In this document: positions 11,314-21,448 of the stretch, piece by piece
How positions within the stretch are numbered: the stretch's first letter is position 1
Layout of the letters: every line of letters begins with the position of its first letter
Assembly (NCBI GenBank): GCA_021018995.1
Contig: CM037585.1
Span: 84,420,646-84,484,645, forward strand
Direction: 5' to 3'
Length of the DNA: 64,000 nt
Source of the DNA: Chloranthus sessilifolius
Lineage: Eukaryota > Streptophyta > Magnoliopsida > Chloranthales > Chloranthaceae
Program-made: the position numbers and the translations under genes
The notes under the pieces: model-generated
What the model was told of the DNA's origin: nothing
The model's database searches: none
What the model saw: the letters and a program-made list of their open reading frames with translations, nothing else

Positions 11314-12717
11314 GTAGACACCCCCATTTTACCCTCTCGGAATATACAAATTTTTTCGATCAACCTTTGACCTCGCCCGTGACTTTTTAGAAAGAGCTTA
11401 CCTTCTCTGAAAGTTTCACAACCCTAATGTGGGACCATGCACTGAAACTATAGTACATGGCTGAACACAGGCTGAAATAATAGCTCTGTGGCTCAAATCC
11501 CGACGTAGGGAGACTATATATTGAAGCAATAGTATATAGTCGAAATGCAGACTAAAAAAATAATTCAGCCTTTCAGACCCTCTAACCCTAACGTAGGAAC
11601 CATGCATTGAAATAATAATACATGATTGAACATAGACTGAAATAATAAATCTATGGCCCAGGTCCCAACATAAGGAGACTATATATTGAAACAATAGTAT
11701 ATAGTTGAAATGTAGGCTAAAAAAATAGTTTGGCATTACAAGACCCGGACAACCCCACGCCTAAAACCACCCGCGCAATTTGATCGCATGCTAAGCCACA
11801 AACGTGCAATCAGTCCCCCTCTTAGACCAGACTTCCTTTCCCAGACCACCTCGAGACTCGATCATGCATGCCACATGGCATGCACGATTAGATTGAGCGC
11901 CCCACCATCGGCGCACAATTTGCCTATGCCCGACCTAGTCTTATAATCCTTGACTCCCAAGCTTCCTCGATCAAGCACTTCAAATGAAGTATTTAATAGG
12001 ATTGCGTAATCCACACTAGGCGCGCAATTAGTCCTAACATTGTTAAAACTAGGAAGCTCGCTTAGCAAGTCAGCCGGTCGCTCATTGAGTCGGTGATCGA
12101 CTCAGTGAGATTAAGCACCGAGAGACCGGTGTGCAATTTAGTTAAACGCCTGAAACATGCCGTTTAATTAGAAAAAAAACCTATAAAAGATTTAATTTTA
12201 ATTCGACCCACACACACAAGAAGAGGCTGAAAATTTCACAGAAAGAGAATGGAAAAATACAGAGAATTTTGAGAATGAACACATAGAGAAACAAAGCCAT
12301 GATTTCAAGATTTAAGCTTCGAATTTATGAGATTCCCCTCCACAGCCCCGACCTTTGGTAAAAATTTAGTTTTTAGTTTCCGACCTTAGTTATTTTTTCT
12401 AAAAATTTAGGTTTTCTTAGTCTCAAAAAATAATATTAAAATTTTCAGTCTTAGACCGTAGCACCCCTTTTTTAGACCGTAATTTTCAATTGTTGGTTCT
12501 ACTTCTTCGAATCTAGAACTAGTCCTTAATCTGACGGCCTAATCACCGACCTCAGGACTTTAATTTCATTCTGAAATCTTAATCTCTAGTCCTATCACTA
12601 ATCCCTGGTTCTAGTACTTCAAATCTAGAACTAGTCCTTAATCATACGGCCCAATTTTCTGATTTCGGACCCGAATAACGGGGACCAAGAGGAACTCAGA
12701 AAAAGTGTGCACCAACA
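11314..12717 (+). repeat. E5 5' LTR
   Basis: Begins TGTAGACACCCCC, the same start as the E4 LTRs, and ends near CACCAACA just before the primer-site-like TGGCGATCGC. The right end is uncertain by a few bases because the partner LTR is outside the window. Inside are a 164-base tandem duplication and a shorter duplication around TCTAGAACTAGTCCTTAATC (near 12510 and 12628). Confidence 0.75.
11420..11747. repeat. 164-base tandem duplication in E5 LTR
   Basis: Two imperfect copies, 11420-11583 and 11584-11747, each beginning ACCCTAAYGTRGGAMCATGC and containing GAGACTATATATTGAA. Offset between corresponding ACCCTAA starts is 164 bases. Confidence 0.85.
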
Positions 12718-12720
12718 AAC

Positions 12721-12738
12721 TGGCGATCGCGATGGGAC
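12721..12738 (+). other. E5 primer-binding-site-like sequence
   Basis: TGGCGATCGCGATGGGAC follows the LTR end by a few bases. The TGGCG start is that of Tat primer sites but the rest differs from the E4 site, so the matching tRNA is not identified. Confidence 0.5.
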
Positions 12739-12834
12739 ACGTTTGGTAAACTCTTTCATTGTTAGATAGTTAGTTTTTATTTTTATTTTCCTGGTTTTTC
12801 CTTCCATCGCATCATTTCAAATTCCTTTCCATAT

Positions 12835-14611
12835 ATGAGTCTTCGTCAAAGACTTGAGATATCCAGTATACGAAGAGTGAGTTTAGGAGACCCTCCGTTG
12901 TGGGGATATCACAATAACCCTGTTTACGAGGAAGAATCACTTTACGATTTTAGCCTACAACAACTTGAGATTAACATGGTTGGCGATCAAGAAAATCCCT
13001 TCTCTACCCCGCACACCGGAAATAATCATAACGAGAGAGATAGTAACACCAAACAAAATCTCACCGCTCACCAAATTGTAGAACTCAGTATTCAGAGAAT
13101 ACAAAGAGGAGATGATGACACCAAGGAATTGCTTTAAGGACTGCCTACCGCCTACGAGACCGTTAGGGCACGATATTATTCAAAAGAATAAGAATGGCAG
13201 GAGAGACTACCTCCTACCCCGAGCACGGTGTCAGCCCGCGCCTCACCATTAATACAACCTATTCACACGTTCTTCAACGATGATTCTTCGGACAAGGTTT
13301 GGTTGTGAGTTGCTCCAAAAGATAACACTATCATGATCGAAGATCTCCCAAAGATGCTCGATGTGTACATGGCCAAGAAAGAGCGCCCTGGTCACTCATT
13401 TTGATTCGACAAATTTTGTGGGGATATCAAATTTAACTTACCAACAGGATTCAAATTGCCAAAATTTACTAAATACAATGACATGAGAAATCCAAACCAT
13501 CACCTAGCCCTCTTTGTAATGATTGTCGACCCATACGCGATAATCAAGGACTTCTCATTCATTATTTCCAATGCTCATTAGAAGGAGAAGCTTTAGATTG
13601 GTTTGCGGGACTCCCGCTGTATAAGATAGAAATGTTCAATGACTTAGTCGATCAATTCCTAGACCAATACAAACACTTGATCCAAGAGACAGCTAGTCTC
13701 AGTGATCAAAATGGTAGCAAAGCAAGGACTCGATGAAGAGTTCGCCAACTTCGTCACCAGATGGAGGAAACTCGCTACCGAGACCGGCATTTCAATGAAA
13801 GAGAAAGACTCAGTTGACATTATCATCGATAACACTAGAGAACCATTGAAGAGTGCGCTTGTCATAAGTGATTGCCCCGACTTCACTACACTCCACTCTC
13901 GGGCATCCTGACTAGCACGACACATCAAAGGCTGAGACCTCGCCCTATCCATAGTCATGTCGAAAGTAGGCTCTTCTAGTCAATCTAAGTCAAAAAATAA
14001 TAAGAAAGCCTCAAGAACCAAGCAGGTTAACACCATTGTCAACCAAGGATAGAACTCTGGCAACAGAAACTTCCAATCGCAAAATTTCGGGCAAAATCAT
14101 AATCAACAACCTGTACACAAACCAAAATCAAGGCACTAATCAACAAAGATATGCAAACAAAAACCAAGGCCAAAACCAGAATCAGGGCCAATACCATAAC
14201 AGAAACCAATATCCTAACACCTACCAGAACCAGAATACCACACAGAATCGGCCGGCCCACGCATAGAACTATAATAACGTATCCCCATCGCAGAACTTCA
14301 ACCCAACTAGAGGCCCCTACCAGCCAAGATGAGAAGACTATCCCACTTTGGCTAATACAATTCCTAACATCCTCTGTCTCCTTAACACTCAGAATCTCCA
14401 CCGACCCCGAGCTTGGCTGACAAATTTAGACTATAGCAAATACTACGCATTCTATCGATAAGCGGGACACAATCTGGAAGACAGCTGGGTCCTCCAGGAT
14501 GTGATCTATGACATGAATGGCCGAAACCAAATTGACTAGGAAGCACTTAGGAATCCTAACCCTAACATTAACCAACCCCAACAGAACTTAGGAATCATTA
14601 ATAATCCTATG
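12835..14611 (+). pseudogene. gag: E5 gag, first part, heavily decayed
   Basis: The ATG at 12835 opens a 100-codon frame; beyond it the gag continues with many stops and shifts. Recognisable pieces are LPTGFKLPKFTKYND at about 13440, DFTTLH and EEFANFVTRWRKLA (13702-13911), an Asn/Gln-rich tract (14040-14270), and a degenerate knuckle with AGHNLEDSWVLQDVIYDMN near 14470, where the family has Cys in place of Ser. The end abuts the CTATG target site of E3 and continues at 62740. Confidence 0.85.
14607..14611. repeat. target duplication CTATG of E3
   Basis: CTATG at 14607-14611 and again at 62735-62739 directly flank the E3 LTR ends. Perfect 5-base match; proves E3 inserted as one unit into E5 gag. 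Confidence 0.95.
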
Positions 14612-14773
14612 TATTAATTAGTGAAAAATGCATGTTTTCACCCTTTACGCTGACCTGTGACAGACCTGTGAGTATAATAATAAATGCTTGTTGAGTATGT
14701 TTTGTAGATAGCAGTAAAAGGCAGTCATAGTGCAAAAATTCACCCAAAAATGCTTCACAAGAAGGTCCATCTC
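14612..14773 (+). repeat. E3 5' LTR, piece 1
   Basis: Matches 60757-60917 of the 3' LTR, from TATTAATTAGTGAAAAATG to GAAGGTCCATCTC, where E2 is inserted. A perfect 7-base hairpin GTGAAAA...TTTTCAC is at 14621-14641. Confidence 0.95.
14769..14773. repeat. target duplication ATCTC of E2
   Basis: ATCTC at 14769-14773 and 29027-29031 flank E2 exactly; the uninterrupted sequence GGTCCATCTCTCAGTAC is seen in the 3' LTR of E3 near 60909. Confidence 0.96.
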
Positions 14774-16615
14774 TGTTGTTGGTTCTTAGTGTGCATGATT
14801 CATTTGTGCTTTGAAAACAGACTTACAAATAATGAATTGTACTGAATTTGGAAAACTAAAAAGAATAAGAAAATATCAGCACAGAGAGAACATAATTAGC
14901 CTGCAAGATCAGGGCCAATTGTAACAAGTTTTAAATGTAAGTGAGTAAAAGATCGTCCACAGGGAATTGATTTAAAATGTAAGATAAACCTTCAGATCTG
15001 ACCTCTGATCCTATCTACAAAGCACATAAGATGGGAGGTTGAATTTGTCACATTAACTAAATGATAAAAGTAAAAATTAAAACTAAATGATCCAGATCCG
15101 AGTTGGGGAGATTTGATGTAAATTAGTAAGAATGGAGAAATAATATCTAACTTCGATTTAGTACTTGATTGCAGAATGAGAATAAATGTAAAACAAATGA
15201 GATATTATCCAATCTTCATCTGGCTACCAGCACAGATGCAAGAGAAAGTAATCCAACTCAAGGATTGGAATTGAGTTGGACTTATGGCTATGGTCTGTCC
15301 ACTTCCATGGACACAAATCATCCAATAGTCTTCAATTCGCATCCGTGATTCAAAATAAAAAACACCACTACAAATGCTGTGAGAAATTAGGTTACAAACG
15401 CCAATTCTCACAGGGATAATGAATTAAGGGAAATTGTTTTAAAAATATTAAATCTAAAGGAATCTAATGAAATAAGGAGATCACAGGGAAACCTTAACAC
15501 GAATCCAGTTGATAACATACGGTTCGCAGCAACCTTTTCAAATTCACCATTACAATTACTGAGCACAGCTTAAACAACTTTCGGATTTGTAGTCTTGAAT
15601 ACAATTCTCACTTGAATTACTAAAGTATCTCATAGTTTTCAAGTACAAATAAAAGCTAGGCTATTACAGAAGTTTCAGACAAGCTATCTGAATTGGAAAT
15701 GGGGCAATAGAAATGAAACTCAAAATCTGGATACCCAAATTGGGCAAATGGTTCGTCTATTTATAGTTTTCCCTAAGTTCAGCTCAGATGTGTATCAACT
15801 AATCAGAATTGGTTAGATCTGTATCAACCAATAGGAGTCGAGCACAAGGATCCAGATCTGTTTTGGCCATTCAGAACTGCTTGATCTAGTTCAGCCAATC
15901 AGGTGACAGAAGCATCAATTCTTTTATGTAATTTAAAAATCTGTTTGAGCTTCTAGAAGTTCCCGGCAAGTAATTTCATCTTTGGGTGTTCACATGGGGT
16001 AGAATATGCCTTTGGTTCGTGCTCAGAATCTTTTAGAATGTCCCTAGGCTTTTAAATGCATTGGGGCGCGTGCAGAGATTACTGAATTGCCCTTACAGAT
16101 GCTGGGAATCTTCCGAATATCATTTTGCACAGTTTGGAGAACTTTTTGCAAGGTACTATGACTTCTGAAGATCTATTCGCACAGATTGGAGACCTTTTCG
16201 AAAAGAACTGTAACTTCTGGAGATCTATTCGCACAGATTGGAGACTTTTTCGAAAAGCATTGTAACTTCTGGATATCTATTTGCAAAGATTGGGGATCTT
16301 TTTGCAAAGATTAGGGACCTTTTCGAATAGCATTCTGTAGTGCATTCTTCTTTTTGAATAGCTCCAAACCTCTTTCCAGGTTGAAACCAGGCCTTTGTCC
16401 TCTTTATTTTAGGCATTTTGACAGCCAGTGAGGTTGTCCTTTCTCTTTCTTCCTCCAGATCAAGATGGGTCATCATCTTTTAAGCTACTTTCAAGATTAA
16501 GCCTGCCTTTATTATTACCTGTAAAACAAGCACTTAAAACACTTATTTAGTTCTCTCAAGGGTCTATCAAGGCCCAGATTAAGGGGTGGAAAATGGTATT
16601 TTCCAGTTCTCAACA
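14774..16615 (-). repeat. E2 3' LTR
   Basis: 1842 bases, minus-strand start TGTTGAGAACTGG at 16615, end at 14774 (CAACAACA). Near-identical to 27196-29026. TATA box CTATAAATAG (minus sense) at 15757-15766. TTTTCGAAAAG palindromes at about 16195-16330. Terminal hairpin TGGAAAAT...ATTTTCCA at 16587-16605. Confidence 0.96.
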
Positions 16616-16630
16616 CACCCCCAAACCTAA
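16616..16630 (-). other. E2 polypurine tract
   Basis: Minus strand TTAGGTTTGGGGGTG directly before the LTR start TGTTGAG; matches the tract of E3 at 60741-60756. Confidence 0.85.
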
Positions 16631-18508
16631 GCTTTGCTAGTCCCTGAGCAAAGACAAAATAAAAAACAAAGTAAAAAGCCACTTTTGTAGGGAGCATAGT
16701 TGCATTTAGCATATGCAACAAGCCTTTTAAACCCCTAGGTGATCCCTAGTGGAGGAGTGAAGTCTCCTGAGGGTTTTCAGTGAGGGTACCCACAAACTTC
16801 TCCAATAAATCAGTTAAGATCAATGCAGTTCTGTTAAAACAGACTTTCATCCAATCAGATTATTCACACTTGCATCAGTCAAGCTATAAGAGAATCCTTA
16901 AGAAAACATCAGCTCAAAACTAAAATTCTGCTGTAAGTCCTTTTACCATTCACTCAATTTGTGTCAAAAAGTTTTTTACAAGAAAAATTAATGAACAACT
17001 TGCCTTCTATTTGAGAATCCAGGTTTGATGTTACCCCAAATAAGTCAATTTGAAACCCAACTCTCACCAGGGTTTTCACTCAACATGCAAGTAGGAGGGT
17101 TGTACTATTTCACACAGCTCAAGAGCAGTTACAACCCTCAAATAGGACTGTAAGCAGGAGCATAGGCATTGCTTTTCAGTTCTGAACTTACTGCTCTTTT
17201 CACCATAGATTACACAAATCCTTATCTCCATGTGACAGCTCAATCTATCATTGATCAGTAAGGACTTTAACTTGGGTTGTAATGTGGCTTATGGGTGAAA
17301 TTTATCAAGAATAAAAGGGTTCGAATGGAGTTCAAAATTTTAGAAGTCAGTCAAGGTAAGGAGGTGGTATGGACACCTTCTTTATTTGAGCACAATTTCA
17401 TCTTCTTCTTTGAATTTTCAGAGCCAAAGTGGCCATCTTTTTCTCTTTCTTTTTCAAACTTCCAATGAAATGACTTCTCCTTTTCTTTTTCATATATATA
17501 TATATATATTTTTTTTTTTCAAAGCAACATTAACTGAAATGCCACATTTCTTCTGCTGATACATCATTGCCTTCAATTATTTTTCTTTTTACCAAACTGA
17601 TACCCAACTCTTTTTTCTTCAGCTTCTTTTCCTTTACCTTCTGAATTCTCCGAGTGAGGGTTAGGCTAAATGAGGTTGATGAGGTTTCATAGAAATCTTA
17701 GATTTATAAAGCTCAAATGGTGTGTATCAAGGGCAGTTTCAAAAGGTGGGGCTTTTTGAAGTTCAAACTGTCCAAAATGAGGCCTTACATCATGTCTTTA
17801 ATATCATGATTGCTGTCAAACTATTTTAACTTGGATATATGTAACTTCTAGTGATAACAAGTAGGTTTAAACAGTCCCTAGAGCAGAAAAAATTGCCAAA
17901 TCATAACTCCAAAGAATACATTTCAGGCCCAAATCTCACTGGGTGTGGTTTTCTATCAAAATCCTGAGGTATATCATCACTGTTTTTTCTCTTTTTAGGT
18001 TTACTAAACATCAATCTTCTTTTGGAAATTTGCTGACATTCACTTCATGAAAGTATTAGAATTACACTAGGAAATTAATTTTAAAAAGTTTTAACTTCCA
18101 CATTTTTCAAAACAATAGGTGTGAAATTACTTCATCTTCAAAAATTCTGCTGATCATAAGCTGCACTGATGTTAACTAAACTATTGGCAATTCTGCCACA
18201 CCCCCAAACCTATGATGAGCAGTTTCCTCACTGGTCTAGGAGTGCATAAGTAACGAAAAGAACAAAAAACATAAATCATATTGACAGAGAATAAAGAAAA
18301 GAAATGCACAGTAATTACAAATTAACAAAAGTTAACAGAAAACAGGAATTACATACTACAGACCCAACAAAATAAACATGTACAATGTATTCTAATAACT
18401 GCGGTCAAAATCTGTATCATAAGTTGGTTCAATGGGTTCAAAACTGGAATCACTGTTAGAGTCAGAACTTGAGTTAGTATTGGAGTCTAAACTCGATTTA
18501 GCCTTCTC
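16631..18508 (-). other. E2 3' untranslated region with conserved blocks
   Basis: About 1.9 kb without a gene. Two blocks are clearly conserved with E3 although the LTRs have diverged: 16680-16810 (with 60575-60700; GTTTGTGGGTACC..., CTAGG-loop-CCTAG hairpin, GGGGTTTAAAAGGCTTG) and about 17075-17180 (with 60205-60310; TCCTATTTGAGGG...CTCTTGAGCTGTGTG). A short AT and T run is at 17490-17519. A second purine tract is at 18197-18212. Confidence 0.7.
18197..18212 (-). other. E2 second polypurine tract just after ORF3
   Basis: Minus strand TAGGTTTGGGGGTGTG, nearly the same as the tract at the LTR, about 300 bases downstream of the ORF3 stop. The same arrangement is at 59135-59148 in E3. Confidence 0.65.
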
Positions 18509-20740
18509 CTAGATTGTGGCTTGCAGCTCGGTGTATTCCTCAGATTTGATCTTTTTGGTGAGGCCAATATATTTTTCAAGTCTAGTACCCCTCAATTTTT
18601 CTTGTTCAAGCTGTGCTTGCAACATGGTAACCTTGTGTTGTTCACTCCTAACCATCTGAAAAGTTTGGCCCAACAGGTCCTGCATCTTCTCTCTCTCAAA
18701 TTTCATAAACAGCTCCAGTTTTCGAATCTGGTCTTCATAAGGGGTTTTGATGTAAGTGTGGAAATCGGCAATCCCCTTAAGGACATCACGAAAGATGTAA
18801 GGGTTATCTTCCATAGCCCTTTTGAGAGTGGCAAAACGTGGGATGGGAATGGAGTGGTAGGGGACCATATGTATTCCATCAGTGGGGGAAGGGGAAGATG
18901 AATCTACAAGCACTACCTCAGGGCCAGTTTGAGTGGCTTGAGCAGAGACATTGAGGATGGGTGCAGGTGAATCCAAAAGTATTGCCTCAGGTTCGAATTG
19001 GGTAGCATGGTCAGACACAGTGAGGATGGGTGGATCTAAAACTATTACCTCCGGATCTGTTTGGGTTGCTTGGTCAGAAACAGGAGGTACAGTGGCTAAA
19101 GTGGTTGTTTGGGATGTGGAGGCTAAGGTTTGGAGAAGGGAATTTGTCACAGACTGACTGTCTGTGTTGTTTTGTAGTTGGGCTTGGAAGGATTGGAGAA
19201 AGGTAAAGATTTGGCTAATTATGTCAGTTGTGGGTGTGGTATGCAAAGTAAGGGCTGGTAAAATTGATGTAGATGGTTGAGGGGCAATGGGTGAAATGGC
19301 TGTAAAGGGGGAAGTAGCCAAATGGGTGAAATGAGGGGTATGAGTGATTTCAGGTGTATGAGTTGAATGAGCAGGTGAACCTGAGAAGCTTTGGAGAAGG
19401 GGAGTGCTAGGAGAGTGTTCAACAAAATTTGTGGCCATATCTTGGACATTGTTAGGTGAATTTGGTGGTGTAAGTATGGATGGAGTGTTTGGTGTAGAGG
19501 GAGAGTCTGCAATTGGGATTATGGTGGTTATGAGTGATGGAACTGCTGGAATGGGTGAAGGAATAGGACCTGTGGTAGGTGAAGTCGGTAAGATGATGGC
19601 CTCTTCAACAATGGGTGCAGCTAAAGACCTGGTCACCTCAATAATGAAAGCTTGTTCAATGTCAGCTGCAAGTGAAATAGGTGCAGCTAAAGAGCTGGTC
19701 ACCTCAGGGTCTGGTAAAGCAGGTTCAATGGCAGCTGCAGGGGCTGATACAGGTATAGCAGGTTCTTGGGCTGGCTCAACCTCTTCCCTCATTCTATTCA
19801 ACATGGTTTGGCTTGTAGTCTAAGCCCTCTTCCCAAAAGCATGAGGAGAGACAATCTCAAATGGATCTTGCTCATCAATGTCAAATTTGGCTCTTAGTAG
19901 GGCTGTGATCAGCCTACCAAATGGTATTCCAGCTATTTTCTGCTCTTTCTTCATCTTGACACTGATGCCAGCCATGGCTTCAAAAATTAGCAAAGGGGCA
20001 TTGAAGAATTGCCCCTTAGAGAAATGAAAGAGGGCCTCCAAAATGGGTGTTCTTCTTTCCTGGCTATGCCCAGTGACATAAAAACATCCCCTCAAAATGG
20101 AATCCATCAGCAAAAATTGAGGTGCTAAGTCTCTTCTCATGATGGATTGCCTAGTTCCAACTATGCCTTGGGTTAGATGTGCAGTCATTTCTCTAAAAGA
20201 AGCTGTCTCTGGTGCAGCCAAAGGACCAGCCCGATCATGTTGAAATGGTATCCCCAAGGCATTTCCAATGTCTTCATAAGTGACTGTTAAATCACAATCA
20301 TCAATGAAAATTACAAGCGTTGGGACATCAGCATCCTTCTCAGTCACTTTCACCATATTTTGGCACCATAATCTCACCATTCTTGGATAGATTTTCTCTG
20401 GAAGAGGGGTTAAGATATTGCTCAGTGAAGCATCCCTGATGTAGTTCAATGATAGCTTACATTCAGGTTTGTGTGAGAAAAAGTTCTCATCTACAATAAG
20501 CTCTAGGATCAGCTTCTGAGCTTCAATGAATGGGTTTGGCAGTACCAAATGCAAAGGCAGAGGAGGAAGCTCAGGCTCAGGACTAGGAGCTGCTGTTGGG
20601 ATGGGTTCCTCATGTCTAACCTTCTTCCCTTTCTCAATCTTATCAGCTTTATCCATTGACAATTTCCTCTTGGCTGAGGTTTTAACTTTTTCTTTTGTGG
20701 AGGGTTTACTAACTTTCTTCACAGACGACTTCGGGAACAT
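18509..20740 (-). pseudogene. E2 third ORF, putative plant transposon-protein family (ORF3)
   Basis: A frame of 743 codons with a single in-frame TAG (codon 307, 19820-19822). Residues 1-45 are strongly basic (KRKLS, KGKKVR), nuclear-localisation-like, with no signal peptide or membrane segment. The core has YPRMVRLWCQNM near residue 118 and ends with HSQERRTPILEALFHF and IPFGRLITALL, shared with E1 and E3. Residues about 310-600 are Ser/Thr/Pro-rich and disordered-looking; a repeated VSxQATQTxPEVxVxDS motif occurs there three times. The last 110 residues (from MEDNPYIFRDVLKGI) look like a coiled coil. Start 20740 is chosen because the ATG upstream near 20772 is out of frame. The position matches the env-like ORF of Athila, but I see nothing envelope-like. 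Confidence 0.75.
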
Positions 20741-21060
20741 TGCAGCCAGTGATTTTTCAGCTTTCCCATTTTAAAACTTTGTTTGAATTTCACACAATGT
20801 ATGGTGACACAGAAATTAACTTTGCAAAACGCAAACAGAGGATATGCACAGAAAAATACCGAAATCTAGGGTTTTTCTTGAAATCTTTGATCGCTTGACT
20901 AAATCTACCAGCATCAGAAGCAAAGGGTCCCTCTCTTCAAGCTTAATCAATGGAACAAATATGAAGGAAATTGGATCTGAACTCTAAAAGCATGCAGGGA
21001 TGGAAGGAAAATGGGTTTTCTATGAAACAAGACACTCTGGGAAGGCTTTCAAATATGAAA

Positions 21061-21370
21061 CCCTTGCTTCGCAAGGGTTTAAATATGCTCAAAATGATTT
21101 TCGCAAAGCATCTTTGAAGTTTTCGAAAGTTCAAAACAATCCTTTTTACAAAGGAGAATGGCATCAGTACCATTCGAAAAGCAAAAGGCTTCTGAAACAA
21201 CTTTTCGAAAAGCAAAAGGCTTCAGAACCAACTATTCGAAAAGGTAATCATTCTTTTCGAGCAGTTAGTTACAGGTTCAGATCCTTTTCGAAAAGAAAAT
21301 TAAACTTTTCGAATTGAATTTTTTTCTTTGCGAATTAATTTTTCACATATTGTAAACTTCTCGAATTGAG
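21061..21370 (-). promoter_or_regulatory. E2 ORF3 upstream module: TTCGAA palindromes and TATA-like box
   Basis: Between the pol stop and ORF3 lie eight TTTCGAAA-type motifs (21119, 21172, 21201, 21231, 21254, 21282, 21305, 21357), two of them perfect CTTTTCGAAAAG. Downstream in the reading direction is GCATATTTAAACCC (21075-21088), TATA-like, about 335 bases before the ORF3 ATG, followed by a perfect 7-base hairpin CCCTTGC-TTC-GCAAGGG (21061-21077). The same palindrome recurs in this element's LTRs. Confidence 0.55.
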
Positions 21371-21448
21371 TGTAAAACATGATTAAAAACAGAGAGACAT
21401 AAACTAAAACAAACACAAATAAAATACATATGATACAGTTGTTTATCA

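Noticed and set aside
14039..14401. Hydrophobic minus-strand frame as a membrane protein
   Set aside because: Antisense of the Asn/Gln-rich part of E5 gag.
17490..17519. AT and T microsatellite as an origin or regulatory site
   Set aside because: Simple slippage repeat in an untranslated region; similar AT runs occur in the E4 LTRs.
18509..20740. ORF3 as a retroviral-type envelope gene
   Set aside because: No signal peptide, membrane anchor or cleavage motif visible; basic N-terminus instead.
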